The position numbers were made by a program, and so were the translations under genes. From Antitrichia curtipendula (taxonomy: Eukaryota > Streptophyta > Bryopsida > Hypnales > Leucodontaceae), in contig OX579636.1 of the NCBI GenBank assembly GCA_951230915.1, positions 32,361,567 through 32,425,566 on the forward strand: 64,000 nucleotides of DNA, in the 5' to 3' direction. The first letter of the stretch is position 1; each line of letters opens with the position of its first letter. Shown piece by piece: positions 12,110 through 24,862 of the stretch. The notes beneath the pieces were generated by a model. That model saw only the letters and a program-made list of their open reading frames with translations, did not search any database and was not told where the DNA came from.

Positions 12110-13645
12110 TCTTTCACTAGGGTTGTCAAACCTTCTCCGAAGAATACAGGTAGTCACACCTTCATTTTCCTCCCATTCTCTGGAGAATGAAGACGTGGTG
12201 GCTCCCTTGACTTTACGTTTGTGCTCCGTAAGAGAATATTGTTAGCTTGCGAAATCTTCTGCACGTTGATTAGCGGTAGTCACACCTTCTTCCCAAGGCA
12301 AGGCAGATGAGAATATTGTTAGCTTCTGAAATCTTCTGCACGTTGATTAGCGGTAGTCACACCTTTTTCCCAAGGCAGATGGAGAATGGAGAATGACAAG
12401 TTTGTGAGGGTTTGGAGGAGCCTATGGGGAGCTACGGTGGGTGAAGAAGGTGTGACACCCTTAAAAGTTGTTTGGAGAATGAGAGTGGGGAATTGGAGAC
12501 CAACATTTGACATGGAGCGTAGGATGAACATGAAGGTGGTTGACAACGCAAGATGGAAACTATGCTTAAATGAACAAGTTTTCATCATTCCATTATTTCA
12601 CTATTCCATTCCATTCCATTTCATTATTCACCTCCGGAGGTGAAGACTAGGAGTGTGGAAGATATAACTAGTTAAGAATATTCTATCGCGGAGGGCCAAC
12701 ATGAAGCCAACCCTAAGCCGCCACATCTCCATTCTCCATTCTCCAAGTGCGGAGTGAAGAAGGTGTGACTACCTCTAATTTGCATTTGGAGCAAAAACAA
12801 TGGGTCCATGGAAGCTTTCGCAAGTTGCTAAAGAAGTTGTGTGAATGAAAAAAATTGTGGAGTGAAAAGGGGAGCCAAGAGGAGCACTTCTCCATGAAGA
12901 AGGTGCGACACCCCTTTTGTGTTTTGTGTTGTGTGGAGAAGGAGAACGGAGAATGCGATTATGGTGCAGGCAGTAGCTTTGTGGTACCTTGCAACTTTGT
13001 GGTACCTTGCAGGGCTTTTGAAGGCATTGCTAGCATTTGAGTGTACAATTTTCTCACCAATCAACCTTCCATAGCTGAAAACTTTTTGACAAAACAGAGT
13101 GAGTATTGTTTGCGTTTCAGTGATGACAGTACAAATGCAATAATGCTGTATTCTTGCACTGAAGATGATGACACTCACAGGTGCAACTCTTCGGTAAGAG
13201 AAAAATTTCAGTCGACAGTATCAAATGTTTGCAACATCGGTACTGCTGTGAGTATCGCATGGCCTTCACAATTGATTTCTCTTCAATTTCTCCTTTCGAA
13301 TTTTTACAATTTCATAAATCTGAAGTGTTTGGGGCAGACTTCTTTAACAAGAAAGAATTACAAGAGAAATGTTTTTAATGCACTGCAAAGTGTTATGAAT
13401 TGCAATTCAGAGACAGAGCCTAAGCTCTCAGCAACGACGAGGGCGAAATAGGTAGCAAAGGGGTGAAACTAGTGAAAGCGAGATGAAAACTTTGTGTGTG
13501 AAAAGTTCTTCACATTCATTCTTCACCTCAAGAGAAGAAGGATCCCCATTCTCAATCTTCAGAGAATAGGCCCTCTGCAAGTCAAGGAGAAGGTGTCGCA
13601 TGTCCATTTTATGAAGATTGAGAATGGGGAGAAGAAGGTGTGACA
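12110..13645. repeat. Scattered AAGGTGTGAC motif cluster
   Basis: The 14-mer GAAGAAGGTGTGAC or close variants, in both orientations, appears near 12153, 12277, 12354, 12442, 12756, 12893, 13588 and 13629. It is often next to GGAGAATGGAGAATG-like sequence. This looks like remains of several short elements that share a terminus. No credible gene; open frames here are short and lack family features. Confidence 0.6.
12232..12382. repeat. 77-bp direct duplication
   Basis: Two adjacent copies (12232-12308 and 12309-12382) share GAGAATATTGTTAGCTT, then ATCTTCTGCACGTTGATTAG and CGGTAGTCACACCTT, with few differences. Confidence 0.92.
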
Positions 13646-14829
13646 ATCCCTATAAGATAAGCCAACTCATTTTTGCTAGTTGCTTAATTTCGTCATCCAA
13701 CTTTTGGCCCCAATTCCATCCAAAAATTCATCCAAATCTGTTCATTTTTTTGACATTTTTTAATTTTCCTTCCTTCCTACTCTTTAGAATTTGATTATAA
13801 AGATTTTTTTTTCTCTTTAGTTGTCATGTTCTCATTTTATTTCTCGTGTGGTTCTTTCAAAAGAATCTAAGGTAAATTTCTTTGTGAGAAGAGCAAGCTC
13901 CATTTGAAAAAAATCCACTATTTGTTATAATTCCATGTCTAATATTTTTCTAACCTAATAATAACACTGATCCAACTTTAGGTTTGATGTAATATCTATA
14001 ATCTTGTATACAAATTTCTTCACCTCCTTTTGGTATTCTATATGGATATTCTATAAATAAAAATAAATAAGTGTAAAATTTTAGATTTTAAATAAGTATT
14101 ATTGTGAAAAGAATGAATTAAATATAAATGTAAATTATTTATAAAAAAATCATATTTACAAATGTTGAAGTTGTGTATCATAAAAAAGAAATTAAAATTG
14201 AACACTTAATATCAAAGTTGAAATTTAAAAATATCAAAAAATTTAATTTAAAAATAATATATATTATCTTTAGTAAACCACATAATGAATTCCAAATTAT
14301 AAATAAAATGCATGATGAAATTTCCCCCTTCCAACTAGGCAAGTGTGTCACATAGGCAATGTGTTGTACATTACAAGAAGTTTGAGCCCCAAAGAGAATC
14401 ATCAATTCCATGACATTGGGGAACGTTGGGCAAAAAAAATTAAATTAAAAAATTCAGCAAACGGCATAGCTTGGATGACACAGGAAAATTTTAATAAATA
14501 ATTGAAAAAAAGAATAAAAATCTTTTTTAATTTTTAATTTAAAAAAACATAAAACAATACATAATTCAAAAATCTTATGTGCCACATTAAATTGTGATTA
14601 TTTTTATTAAAAAAAATCTTTTAATGTTTTTTTAAATTTTGTTTATTTATTATTTAATTATTAAATAATTTGTCCAACACTGCCCTGGTTCACAACTTGG
14701 AGAACCTATTCTCAATGGCCTTTTTAAGGCCTGAAATTTTTCCTAATATTTGATTGCAACTAGTGCACCAATGTGAATGTTGTAGTGCAGATGTGGTAAA
14801 GATTTTGAAATTCCTTTTAAAACTTTAAG
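13646..14829. other. AT-rich DNA, nothing recognised
   Basis: Very AT-rich with many short A/T runs. No open frame of interest and no clear element ends. Confidence 0.5.
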
Positions 14830-16180
14830 TGCTGGGACTCTCTACTCTTATTGTTTTTTATCTTTGAAATTTTCACACAACTTTTCCTTCACAGTCTTGG
14901 CTTATGGTACAAGGCCATTCAGTTTCACGAGGCTCTAGGATTTGATTGTGTGGCAGCATCTAGATCCGCCTACTGACCTTTTTACCCCAGGTCCTCAACA
15001 ATTATCATTTGATGATGGCGCCCATAGAACAATAATCAGCCCGACTTCTAATCAGCTTGCTACCATGCCCATCTCTAGGACCCCTGAGACCCACACAAGG
15101 TATATACATAGAGTAAGGGTCCTTGAAATCCAAAAAAGTCGCAATCATTTCCCTGGGTTATTCTATGTTGGAATTACTCGTACTCTAGTATACGATCCAG
15201 GGCGTTGGTCATGGAACAACAGGAGGCCCCTACTTTCATATACCACATCATGTGGCCGGTTCCTTCTCACTCAACATCGTCAACCCAAACGAACAATTTC
15301 ATCCAAGTGGCCAAGTATCTTAGCCCCCACCTTCGAGTCCAACTGGCGAGATTTATGGCTCAAGGAGCGCTCTCAGAAGGAAGCTGCTTTTATATGGTCT
15401 GTCTGGCACAACGTTGTTGCGGTTCACTCTCGGAGGGCCAAAATTAACCTGGGTCTGGATGTCTCCTGCAATTGTTGCTCTACCGGGGCTGATGAAACAC
15501 CCATCCATAGATTTTATCATTGTCCTAAAGCCTGAGAAGTTTGGAACTATGCCCAATCTATTATGCATCACCTATTGAATGACCAACCAGTGATGGGCCT
15601 TCACATGAGATTCAAACCGACTCTCTATATCTTTGGCTCTTCGCTACCCCGTCAGTTTCATGACTTCAGAATCACTTGGTCCCTCTTGCAAGGTTCCGGG
15701 CTTTGGTTAATCTGGATTGCTAGGAATCAGAAGGTGTTTGCACATACACTCTGGCCGCGTGGCCTCCTCCAACAAGCGCTCTGAGATTCTCTCCTGGACT
15801 CAGGTAGAGCGGCGTGTCTTAAAGCCCTTAGGTTGTCTAAGCTCAATCCTCACCATGCGCCTTCCATTTGGTTCAAATTTGATAACATTTGGCTCCACTC
15901 CAAGTTGTTAGCCTTGAGGGAGGGCAACATTATTAGGTGGCAAGGGTGTGGTCCTCCTAGATGTAGTTTTTTCTAGGATTTCCGCTCCCTCTTTTTCTTG
16001 TTTCCTTTTGCTCTTATTCTCTTCATTTGTCCAGCCTCCTAGCTTGGCTGTCTTGTGTTGTGGTGTTTTTCCCATTTATTAAAAAATAAATAAAAAAAAA
16101 AATTCACTCAACAAGTGCCCAAGAAGTAGCTTTAAGGCCCAAATTTTTTCGTAACTTTTGACTACATTTATATAAATATA
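14830..16180. repeat. Family A element fragment split by the LINE
   Basis: The sequence left of the LINE (TCTTTGAAATTTTCACACAA) and right of it (AAGTGCCCAAGAAGTAGC, then AAGGCCCAAATTTT) joins to match the interior of the family A element at 420-500. The LINE therefore landed inside an older family A copy. Outer ends of this copy are not clear. Confidence 0.65.
14882..16102 (+). mobile_element. 5'-truncated LINE (non-LTR retrotransposon), decayed
   Basis: The fragment encodes the C-terminal end of a LINE ORF2, including the reverse-transcriptase zinc-binding region: WRDLWLKERSQKEAAFIWSV, then a cysteine cluster (SCNCCSTGADETPIHRFYHCP) and LIWIARNQKVF. A TGA interrupts the frame at 15533 and a frameshift lies near 15780; the frame ends at TAG 15974-15976. 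An A-rich tail (about 16079-16102) closes the element. Near-identical 10-bp duplications flank it: TTCACACAAC at 14872-14881 and TTCACTCAAC at 16103-16112. Element, tail and duplication mark a target-primed insertion of only the 3' 1.2 kb. Confidence 0.85.
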
Positions 16181-19100
16181 ATTTTCCTTAAAAGAATACT
16201 ATATCTCCCTTAAATTAAATAACCATGGATCAGTGGAGATCAATTAAATGTATTTGGATGGTGCTTTCAAGTAAGTGATTTTAACAACAAACAACAAAGA
16301 AGAATTGTACACAGTAAGTGTTGTTGTTGCAACCAAAATAAGAAGATGGAAAGATAGGTCTCCAAAACTTAAAATTGTTTATTATAAATAATTTCAAATG
16401 CCCCATGTGGCATGAAAAATAAATGAATTTGTACATTTGACAAGGCTTTTATGCAAATACAAAGTACAAGTAGTACTACAACTAGTTTAAAATTTGAATG
16501 CAATGCTACTTCAGATAGTTGAAAGGCAAAGCTCCATGAACAAAATCTTCAAATTTAATTAAAATTTATCCCCCATTTTGATGGTATAGCAAATCACCTC
16601 CTTTAAAGAAAACCAACTATAGTTTTCACACATTTCCAATAACACCGTTATTTGTTTGCAATTTCCAAAACTAGGGACTTTCTATTCTTATTGTTTTTTT
16701 TAAATATTCTTTTAAATTGCCAATATATTTGTGTTTTAATTTTAAACCTAACATAGGATTTAAAAAAATAAAATTAGGTGGTGGTCTAAAAGGACATGGG
16801 TTCAAATTCCATTGTTGACATTTTTTACTTTTACAATCTCCCTTTGATAGTCTTATTAAAAGGTGAAAGAATATTCCAATGCATCTAGGTATGTATTATT
16901 TGGATATTGTATGAATAATGAGATTTTGAATATTTTGACTTTTATCTTAGAAGGGCATGACCCATATTAGTGTAGTCAAACAAAAATCATTAGATTCATG
17001 GATGCATTTTTTTATTTCTATAATATTTTTGAAAGTTATTCATTGAACACTTTTAGTCCTCAACGTCCTTTTTGGATTAAATTCTAAGTTTTTAAAGAGT
17101 CTAATTCGGAATTTTTGAAAAATTGGACAGACTCTTCTAAATTCAAATCTTGAAATTTTTGTATGACGTTTTTAAAATAGCTTTTAATCATCATGCTCTA
17201 CATGTGAAGTTTTGTTTTATGTATTTCATTAAATATTGCAAAGTTATAAAAACTTATGTGATTTCAATGTCAAAGCGAACAACTAAAAATATACATTTCT
17301 ATGAAATTAAACTTTTTATATGATTAAACTAATCAATACCTACACCAAAATATCTATACCACTATACCATCTTATTTCAATTAATGAAGTTAAAGTTAAG
17401 AGGAATTTTATTTTTCAGGCAATGAAGAAAAAAAAGTAGCTATATTTTATAAGTTATTTTTTGAACTCAATTAGAAGAATTTTCAAATAAATTATTAAAA
17501 CATTGGATATGTATTGCTTACTAGAATATTTTCACCATCATTTGGGATTTACAAATCTTAATTTCATTTAGAAAGTGTCACTTTGAAAAATTAATGTGAA
17601 GAATTCTTCACCAAAAGAATTTGGGATTATTTTGGAAAACTTGTAGAAGTATTTGAAGGCAATGGACACTAAAATGAATATTTTTCAAACAATTAACAAT
17701 TTCTTTAATTCTACAAAAGTTGATCTATGATTGTATAGTTGAAGCTCAAAATCCTCAATTTTACATCCTCCATTTTGTTGCTCTTTATGTATGTCATGAA
17801 ATCTTCAGATTTTGGGATGAGAATTTCAAATTACCATGAATTTTTGAAGGAAAAGTGAAGAAAATTCATATCAAATTCCAAACATGCTTGAAAAAATTAA
17901 GAAATTTGAAGAATATAAGTAAATTATAATATAAAACATTATCTTATACTGAATTTTTTTGTCAATCTATATTCAAGAACATGATCATTAATTTTCAGTT
18001 TCAAACTTCAATAAAATGTTCCTTTTAAGAAAATTTCAAAATATTCAAACAAGGGAGATACTAGATTTTTGAACTTCTACTTTTTTATTTTTGTTGAAAA
18101 GCAAAAGTGATTGTTTTGAATGTCAAAATCTAGCTTTAAAGAAAAGAAGTTCAAGATATTGAAATACACTTTATTTGTATATCGTTTTTTAATAAGCTAT
18201 CCCTAGCAAAATCAAAAGACAACTCATTTGACTTGAACTTTATTCAATGATGTAAATATAACAGAATATAGTTGGTGGCACCCCCAAAATGGATGAAAAT
18301 GATCCATTTTTGAATATGAAAGAGATTGTTTAACCATCCAAAGGACATTTTTAGTCCCTCATAGGGTTAAGGAGATCCATTGCTAAGCTTGCTAGATTAG
18401 TTCAAAAGTCCCATCAAATTCTCACATGAATCATTAGGGGGAAAATGAACCCAAGAAGGGGTTGCTTTTGTAATGCAAAAGTTTGTGTAGGAAAGAGCCT
18501 TCTCAACTCACCAATTCGGCCCAAAATTGCATGATGGATTCAAAAATTTGTCATGATTATCCAATCCATCTCCATGATTTCATAAATCACACACCTCCAA
18601 CAAGTATCTACATGCCAAGTGGCCACCACCAACCTTTAGTATTCCTACGTGGTAATTGTAATGATGATGTGGCCACCTCCATACTCACTTAAATTGATAC
18701 TAAAATTAATAGAAAAAATCCAAAGCCTCTCAATGGGTTCAATTACCCCCTAATGGATTTCATAAATGTTCACTTTCTTTATACAAGAGTAGGAATAGCA
18801 CCCAATTGCCTACCATTTTCTGTGAATAGATAAGCCTATTAAATATACTTATTTTTAAGTCATTGTTTAGTTTGACCAACTTGATTTAGTTTTCGATTTG
18901 ATAAATCAATTTTTAGCTATACTGCACATAAAGAAGGCCAACTTTATAATGAGGAATTCAATAAATGACAAACAAAGCTCTCGACAAAGCTACAATAGTG
19001 AGCCTACAAAAATGCTTTGTAGATGTATATAAAGACATTTTTTTAAAGATTGAATATTCTATTGTGTAGAATATTAGCACATCACATGGCCAAATTAGGC

Positions 19101-19739
19101 CAAATAAAGTTTAGTAATATTTCCATAGAGTAATTTGACTCAAGAATATATTAGAATGAAAAGCCATCTAAGAGGATGGGTGGCCAAGTCACTTGACTTC
19201 TTTATAAGTAACGTAAGCACATCCATTGCATTTATAACACCTTCTGTTTTTTAACACCTAAAAACTGAATTTGAATAAACAATTGCACTATAAGAGAAAG
19301 GAGTGTTTTAAGTACAATCCTAGTAGTGTAGTCCTATAATTTATGACCGTTTAGCAGATTTTAATAAACTTTTACTGAAAGCACATGTATTTCTAGAATT
19401 TATTTTTACTAAAAATCTCCTAAAAGGTTATAAATTACAGGACTAAACTTAAAATATCCCTTTCTCTTGTAGTGTTGCTTAACTTAAAACCTTAGTAATT
19501 TTTCAAAAGCAATCAATGAGAAGGGATCAACTAATGAAGGTTCAGACATTTTTGTGCTTTAAAGGTTCAATTTGAGGTGAATCTTGTGTTATGTGTAAGG
19601 TAGTTTATTCTAAAAGCGACTATTTGAGCATAGAGGTACATTTTTTTTTTCAACGTACGAAGAGTGTACATTTGAGGAGGTGGTTGCTTTTAGTGTCCCC
19701 TATGCCTTTGCCACAATCAAATTAAGAATACAAATAATT
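16181..19739. other. AT-rich intergenic DNA, nothing recognised
   Basis: About 3.5 kb with no credible open frame. Likely decayed transposon sequence. A GGGTTCAAATTCC box near 16798 looks like a tRNA or SINE B box but has no matching A box. Confidence 0.5.
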
Positions 19740-20240
19740 TTCTAATATTTTACTTTAGAAAAACTTTGAAATTCAATAAATTTAACACTATAGTGTGATA
19801 GGTTGCAAATTTGGTACAAATAGAATGCTTTATAAAATGTAAGGGCTTTGTTTTGAGGTGTTTGGACATGCAATGTGAAATATATGTATTTTCCAAAATA
19901 AATAAATAAATAATTAATTTTAATTAAAAAAATCTGATCTTTCACATCAAAGGTCCAAACGCTACAAAAATGGCACAATTATAAAACTCTATGTACAAAG
20001 GAGTGAAAGGGTTTTGTTTTTTGGCCATTGTACATGTGATGTGAAAGTTATGTTTTTTCAAAAATAAAAAATTAATTAATTTAGTTTACTAATTTAAAAA
20101 AAATCATAACTTTTACATCATAGGTCCAAACACTACAAAACTGGGCATGAATAGAAAGCACTATGTACAAAGAGTGCAGAGGCTTTGTTTCGTGGCCTTT
20201 TGACATGTGGCGTGAAAGTTATGTTTTTTACAAAACAAAA
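19740..20240. repeat. Diverged repeats of about 170 bp
   Basis: Three irregular units, each with GTGAAAGTTATGTTTTTT-like and inverse AAAATCATAACTTTTACATC-like arms around GGTCCAAACACTACAAAA and CTATGTACAAAG. Each unit can fold. The related block at 20330-20525 begins just after it. Confidence 0.7.
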
Positions 20241-20303
20241 GATAATAAAAAAATTTCAACCCGTTTCGACCCGTTTCGACCTGTTTCATGACGGTTTGAT
20301 GCA

Positions 20304-20329
20304 AAAAAAAAAAAAAAAAAAAAAAAAAT
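20304..20329. repeat. Poly(A) run
   Basis: An uninterrupted run of about 26 A just before the family C repeat, possibly a retro-insertion tail. Confidence 0.85.
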
Positions 20330-20525
20330 TTAAATCAAATTTTTAGTTCATAAAAAACTTTAAAATTCAATAACTTTCACACCGTTTGTCCAAACACCAC
20401 AAAACAAAGTCCGTGCATCCCCTCCTTGTCAAGAGCTTTAGAGCGGTACCAAGAACGCCGCCAGACGCTTCTCTATTTGTTAGATCTCAGCATATCAAAC
20501 AAAACAAAACAAACAACCTAATTTA
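20330..20525. repeat. Family C repeat in the sterol reductase 5' region (copy 1)
   Basis: Matches 33535-33720 in the same orientation: ATAACTTTCACACCGTTTG, then CACCACAAAACAAAG, GTGCATCC and AACAAAACAAACAACCTAA. It ends about 220 bp before the start codon of the C-14 sterol reductase. Confidence 0.75.
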
Positions 20526-20747
20526 AGGTATTCAAAAACTTCAAATGTTTCATCCAATCCAATTTGTTCTCACGATGTTCCTCCTCCTTCAGGCCTTCTT
20601 CAATCAGCCTCTGATCATCAACTTCGTTCCATGTGCTTAAGTTTGCAATGCTGCGTCGGTCTCGCACTCTGCCTGCGCGCAAATGAGGAGCTGGCGCGGC
20701 TCAGAAAAATCGTTGCTAACTGAGCTCTCCTGTCTACAATCTCCACC

Positions 20748-23700
20748 ATGGCCAGCACTGTAAGTTACAGGACTCCTGGATCATTTCCCCTCTTGATTTG
20801 ACCGCCGATTGCGACTCCTGTCGTCATTTTGGTTGCAACCCCTTTCGTGGCTTCTCCAGTGTGCTGGTGTGTGTGTTGAGAGAATATGAATGATCGAGGG
20901 TGGCAGAAGGAGTGGTGGACGACTTACATTCATCTGTTGGGATTGCATTGCAGACATCGCGATCGATTCACAGCCTCTTGCAGACGGAATTGATGCCCGC
21001 ATTGGTATGTAAGAGTTACCTACATTCATTCCCGTTTCCTACATTTGGGGGTTTGGATTAGGGTTTATTTGGTCCGGAAGTGGATTGCATTTTTAGAATT
21101 TTCATGGAGTGATGGAATGTTGCGCTAGGGTTTAGGCGTCTTCCTCGTCTTCTTCCCAATTGGACTGAAACCGTGTGAAAATTTTCTGTCATTCGCAGCG
21201 GGAGCTCTTCATGGAAGATGCCAAGACGGTATGTTGCTATTCTGTGATCATTTGTTGTGTTAGCGTGATCGATTCCCTTAACTAATCTATAATTGTTTTT
21301 GGGTTGATTTTGATGTATCCTTGGTATTGTTGCTGGATTGTGACCTTGGGCTGTGTGGGCAGTGGGGCGTGTTGATGGGTATTTTGGTGGGCTATCTTGC
21401 GGTGCTGGTGATTTTGGGAGCTGTCCTGCCGGGTCGCACGATTGCTGGCGCGGTTTTGGCGGACAAGAGCAGGCTTTATTACAAATGCAATGGTGATAAT
21501 TCTTTTGTATCTCTCCATGTGCAAATATAGTCAAGGATATGGCTTTTGTCTATGCTAATAAGAGAAGAGTAAATTAATCTTCTTGCAAAATATTCAAAGC
21601 TTGATGTGACTACCTCTAGAGGCATGAAATTGACATGTCTTCGGTGATCGTGGGTTCAGGTTTGGCATCACTGGTGGTGTTGCTTGGCGGACTTTGTGTT
21701 GGGATCAACTATGGCTACTTCTCAGCTACGGTATGTCTATCCTCAATCCAACACTTAGTGTTCCTATCAGCAAGCATAGTGTATAAGTCGATCCTTTTTT
21801 TCACACTATCTTTTGTTTTCTAGAGAGTTCAGGGCCTAGATGGTCAAAGCTTGTATTGTTACGCAAATGGGAGCTTTCTTGTGCAGCTGTTGATATCATT
21901 TTGCCCAGAATGCTTATGTTTTTCCGGGTGCCTATTAATCTGGAAATTTTTGGTCCAGGTCATTGCACATTATGGTTTGCAAATGTGCATCACCACGCTT
22001 GGGCTCTGTCTTGCGGTGAGTATATTGTGGGATTTCAAGAAGAAATCATGCCCTGCATTTTAGAACAGTGAAAATATGTTTTGGAAGTTACCATATATGA
22101 CGATTAGCATTTAAGAATGGATTTTCTGGTTTTTGTTCAGGTTCTTAGGGGTTATTGACTCGTGTCAAAATGAAGTAGAGCAGGAAATTGTCATCTGAAA
22201 AGTAGGGAAACTGATGTCTTGGTTGCTGACACTTATTGGGAGGAATCAGATGTCCGTGTGGCTGTACTTGAGGGGATGTTTGTCAAAATCAAAGTCAGCA
22301 TCTTTTAAATCCCATGTGACCGGCAACGTACTTCACGATTGGTATGGTTTCTCAAATTTTAAGGCTCTCACGTCAGATTTTGGACAAGCCATAGCAAACC
22401 TACTTTGGATATCGTTTTTTGACCAGTTTTCTCCCTGGAGTACCGTATCTTGACGAGGATTGACTTTTTGTGGTATTCCGAACTCAGCTGATGACATTCA
22501 TCCTTGCCATGAGATCTTGACCCTGGTATACTATATTGTCGTGCAGGTGGTTTGGAGTACAGTTGAACCCAGACTTATTCGGCCTTGACCTTAAGTAAGG
22601 TTTCGCGCTATTATATTGGGCTTTGAACATATGATCATCTTATAGTGAGCACACTGTGTTTCTGAATCCACTTAAAACCCCAATCTTGTTTTTCTTTGCT
22701 GGTTTACAGGTTCTTCTGGATTCGAGCAGGCATGATGGGTTGGTTTCTGATTAATTTGTCAGTGGCTGCCAAGCAGTACATTGACCAGGGCTCCTTATCT
22801 TTATCAATGGCTTTATTTCAAACATTTTGTGCGGTATGATTCCATTGTCCCTGCTCGGTCTGATATTTTATGCTGGTTCCCAATTCATCCAATAATTGGT
22901 CTAATGTTTCCTATTCTGGCAGATTTACGTGCTTGACTATTTTTGGCATGAGGAGTACATGACATCAACGTGAGTGTTCTAATCTTGATTCTTGCGTAGA
23001 ATAGCTTATGAGGTGAAATCGTCATTTTAAAGTTTTAGATTATGAGTATGCTGTTGGATCTCTGTGTCCTTGCACAAAACTCAGATTTTACATAGAGAGA
23101 CTCAATGTTTCTGTCGTCATACTGTAACCTATTACAGTAGTGATTTAACGTGTGGGAGGAATCTGTCTCACGTCAGTAGCGAATTCAATGGAATGTGATC
23201 TGCAGGTGGGATATTATAGCTGAGAGATTTGGGTTTATGCTCGTCTTTGGTGACTTGGTCTTCATTCCTTTTACCTTCAGTATCCAGGTATTACTAAGTT
23301 CTTCAATGATTTATTAGATGATTTTTAACACTTTGTTTCAGAGTATCTCGTGAAAGAGTATGATATAAATACTGTATCTGTAGCTTTATGTGTGGATTGG
23401 TCGCTTGATTGAAATACGTACCGTCCTACATTATTGTCTTGGACGTTGGCCTATGTAACGAGACATGCTCAAACAGGGCTGGTGGTTGCTGTCACACTCC
23501 GTGGATTTAACTCCGGCAGCTGCAGTAATGAACGTCTTGGTCTTCGTCATCGGGTATGGGCACGTACTGTGTAGTTAATCTTGGTTTTCTGTCCAGTCAG
23601 TGTTAGCCTGTGCTCGTGTTAGACAGTGAGTTTTGATCGTGCAGTTGGAGGGAAGAGAAGTGAAGAACTGTTCTCATAGAGCTTTGCAAATTGCACGTTG

Positions 23701-24621
23701 GAATGTTTCGGAGCAGGTTTGCAGTTTTCAGAGGGGCAAATACGCAGAAGCACAGGTTCAAACAAGACCCTAAGGTCTTAATCTGGGGTCAGCCCGCAAA
23801 AACTATCGGAGGACGGCTTCTTATATCTGGTTTCTGGTGTGTGATTCCTTGTTATTATTTCAGATTGGAATGTATAGAATTGCACTCTGTTGGGCTTAGC
23901 CTTTACACTCAAACTTCTTTAAGCTTTCCATTTGTGGTCTCAACTTCATCACCATGACATAGTTTGAATATGCGACAAGTGTGCATTAGTCAACGGTAGT
24001 GTGTCAAGTATTGCACGATATTTTAGAATGTCATTTTACATGTCATAATAATGAGGTTGGTTGTACTTCGGAGGGTGGTGGAAACTGAGATAAGCTTATG
24101 GATGTTCTAGAGTAGCACAGTTTTGAGGTATCGCATTGACACAACAACTATCTCTGTATCTGCAGGGGCATCGCACGACACAGCAACTATCTTGGAGACA
24201 TATTGTTGGCTTTCTCCTTTAGTTTACCTTGTGGCATAAGGTACGTGCATCTTCTCTCATATGATTTGGTTGCGATGATTGCATTTTCTAGTAGAGAAAT
24301 TGTCCACCGCATCGATGCAAACCTTTCCATGTATTTTTTGGGGGTACATTACCTTGTGGACCTGGCACTCGTGGTCATGACCATGGCACCGTAATGTCTA
24401 TCGGGAGTTTATCACAACTGATCCCTTTTTCCATTTATGCTCACTGTGTTGTGATGTGTGCATACAGCTCACCTGTGCCATACTTCTATCCAACGTATCT
24501 TTTCATTCTTTTACTTTGGAGAGAGCGAAGGGATGAAGCCAAGTGTTCGACCAAGTATAAGGAAATTTGGCAGCAGTATTGCAAGGCAGTCCCGTGGAGA
24601 ATCTTCCCATACATCTACTAG
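20748..24621 (+). CDS. FK: Delta(14)-sterol reductase (FACKEL/ERG24 family)
   Basis: Fifteen exons in consistent phase: 20748-20759, 20954-21004, 21199-21228, 21363-21492, 21660-21730, 21959-22015, 22250-22341, 22547-22594, 22710-22833, 22923-22969, 23206-23287, 23477-23553, 23717-23836, 24166-24240, 24468-24621. They total 1170 bp, or 389 residues, slightly longer than the roughly 370 of angiosperm FACKEL. The enzyme reduces the C14=C15 double bond of sterol intermediates with NADPH in the ER membrane. Diagnostic stretches are VTGNVLHDWWFGVQLNP, FFWIRAGMMGW, HEEYMTSTWDIIAERFGFML, FSIQGWW, GIARHSNYLGD, LPCGISSPVPYFYP and the end WRIFPYIY. SSPVPYFYP and WRERRDE favour the C-14 reductase over the 7-dehydrocholesterol reductase branch. 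Several hydrophobic segments fit a multi-pass protein. The start ACCATGGCC is a good context; the first three coding exons are tiny (12, 51 and 30 bp). No damage seen. Confidence 0.95.
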
Positions 24622-24806
24622 TGATCTGTGTGAGAACGTTTCCATACATACTGCAAGAAACATCTTGTAGTGAATTTCTGTGGAGTCACACTTCTTAGAT
24701 TTGTATTGTAGCGGACATGGGGAATTGGACTCCTGCGCACAATAACTGATAGTGATGGACTAAGGTTTTGTCTGTCCTAAATTTGTTGAAAATTGTGCTG
24801 TAACAT

Positions 24807-24862
24807 GTTTTTTGGTATTGAATGTCTCAAAAAAAAAAAAAAAAGTTTTTTGGTATTGAATG
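24807..24862. mobile_element. Minimal poly(A) retro-insertion with 18-bp target duplication
   Basis: GTTTTTTGGTATTGAATG occurs at 24807-24824 and again at 24845-24862. Between them is only TCTC plus 16 A (24825-24844). An exact 18-bp duplication around a bare poly(A) is what an extremely 5'-truncated LINE-type insertion leaves. It lies in the 3' flank, probably the 3' UTR, of the sterol reductase. Confidence 0.8.

Noticed and set aside
16797..16815. tRNA-like GGGTTCAAATTCC box
   Set aside because: No cloverleaf, acceptor stem or A box could be found around it.
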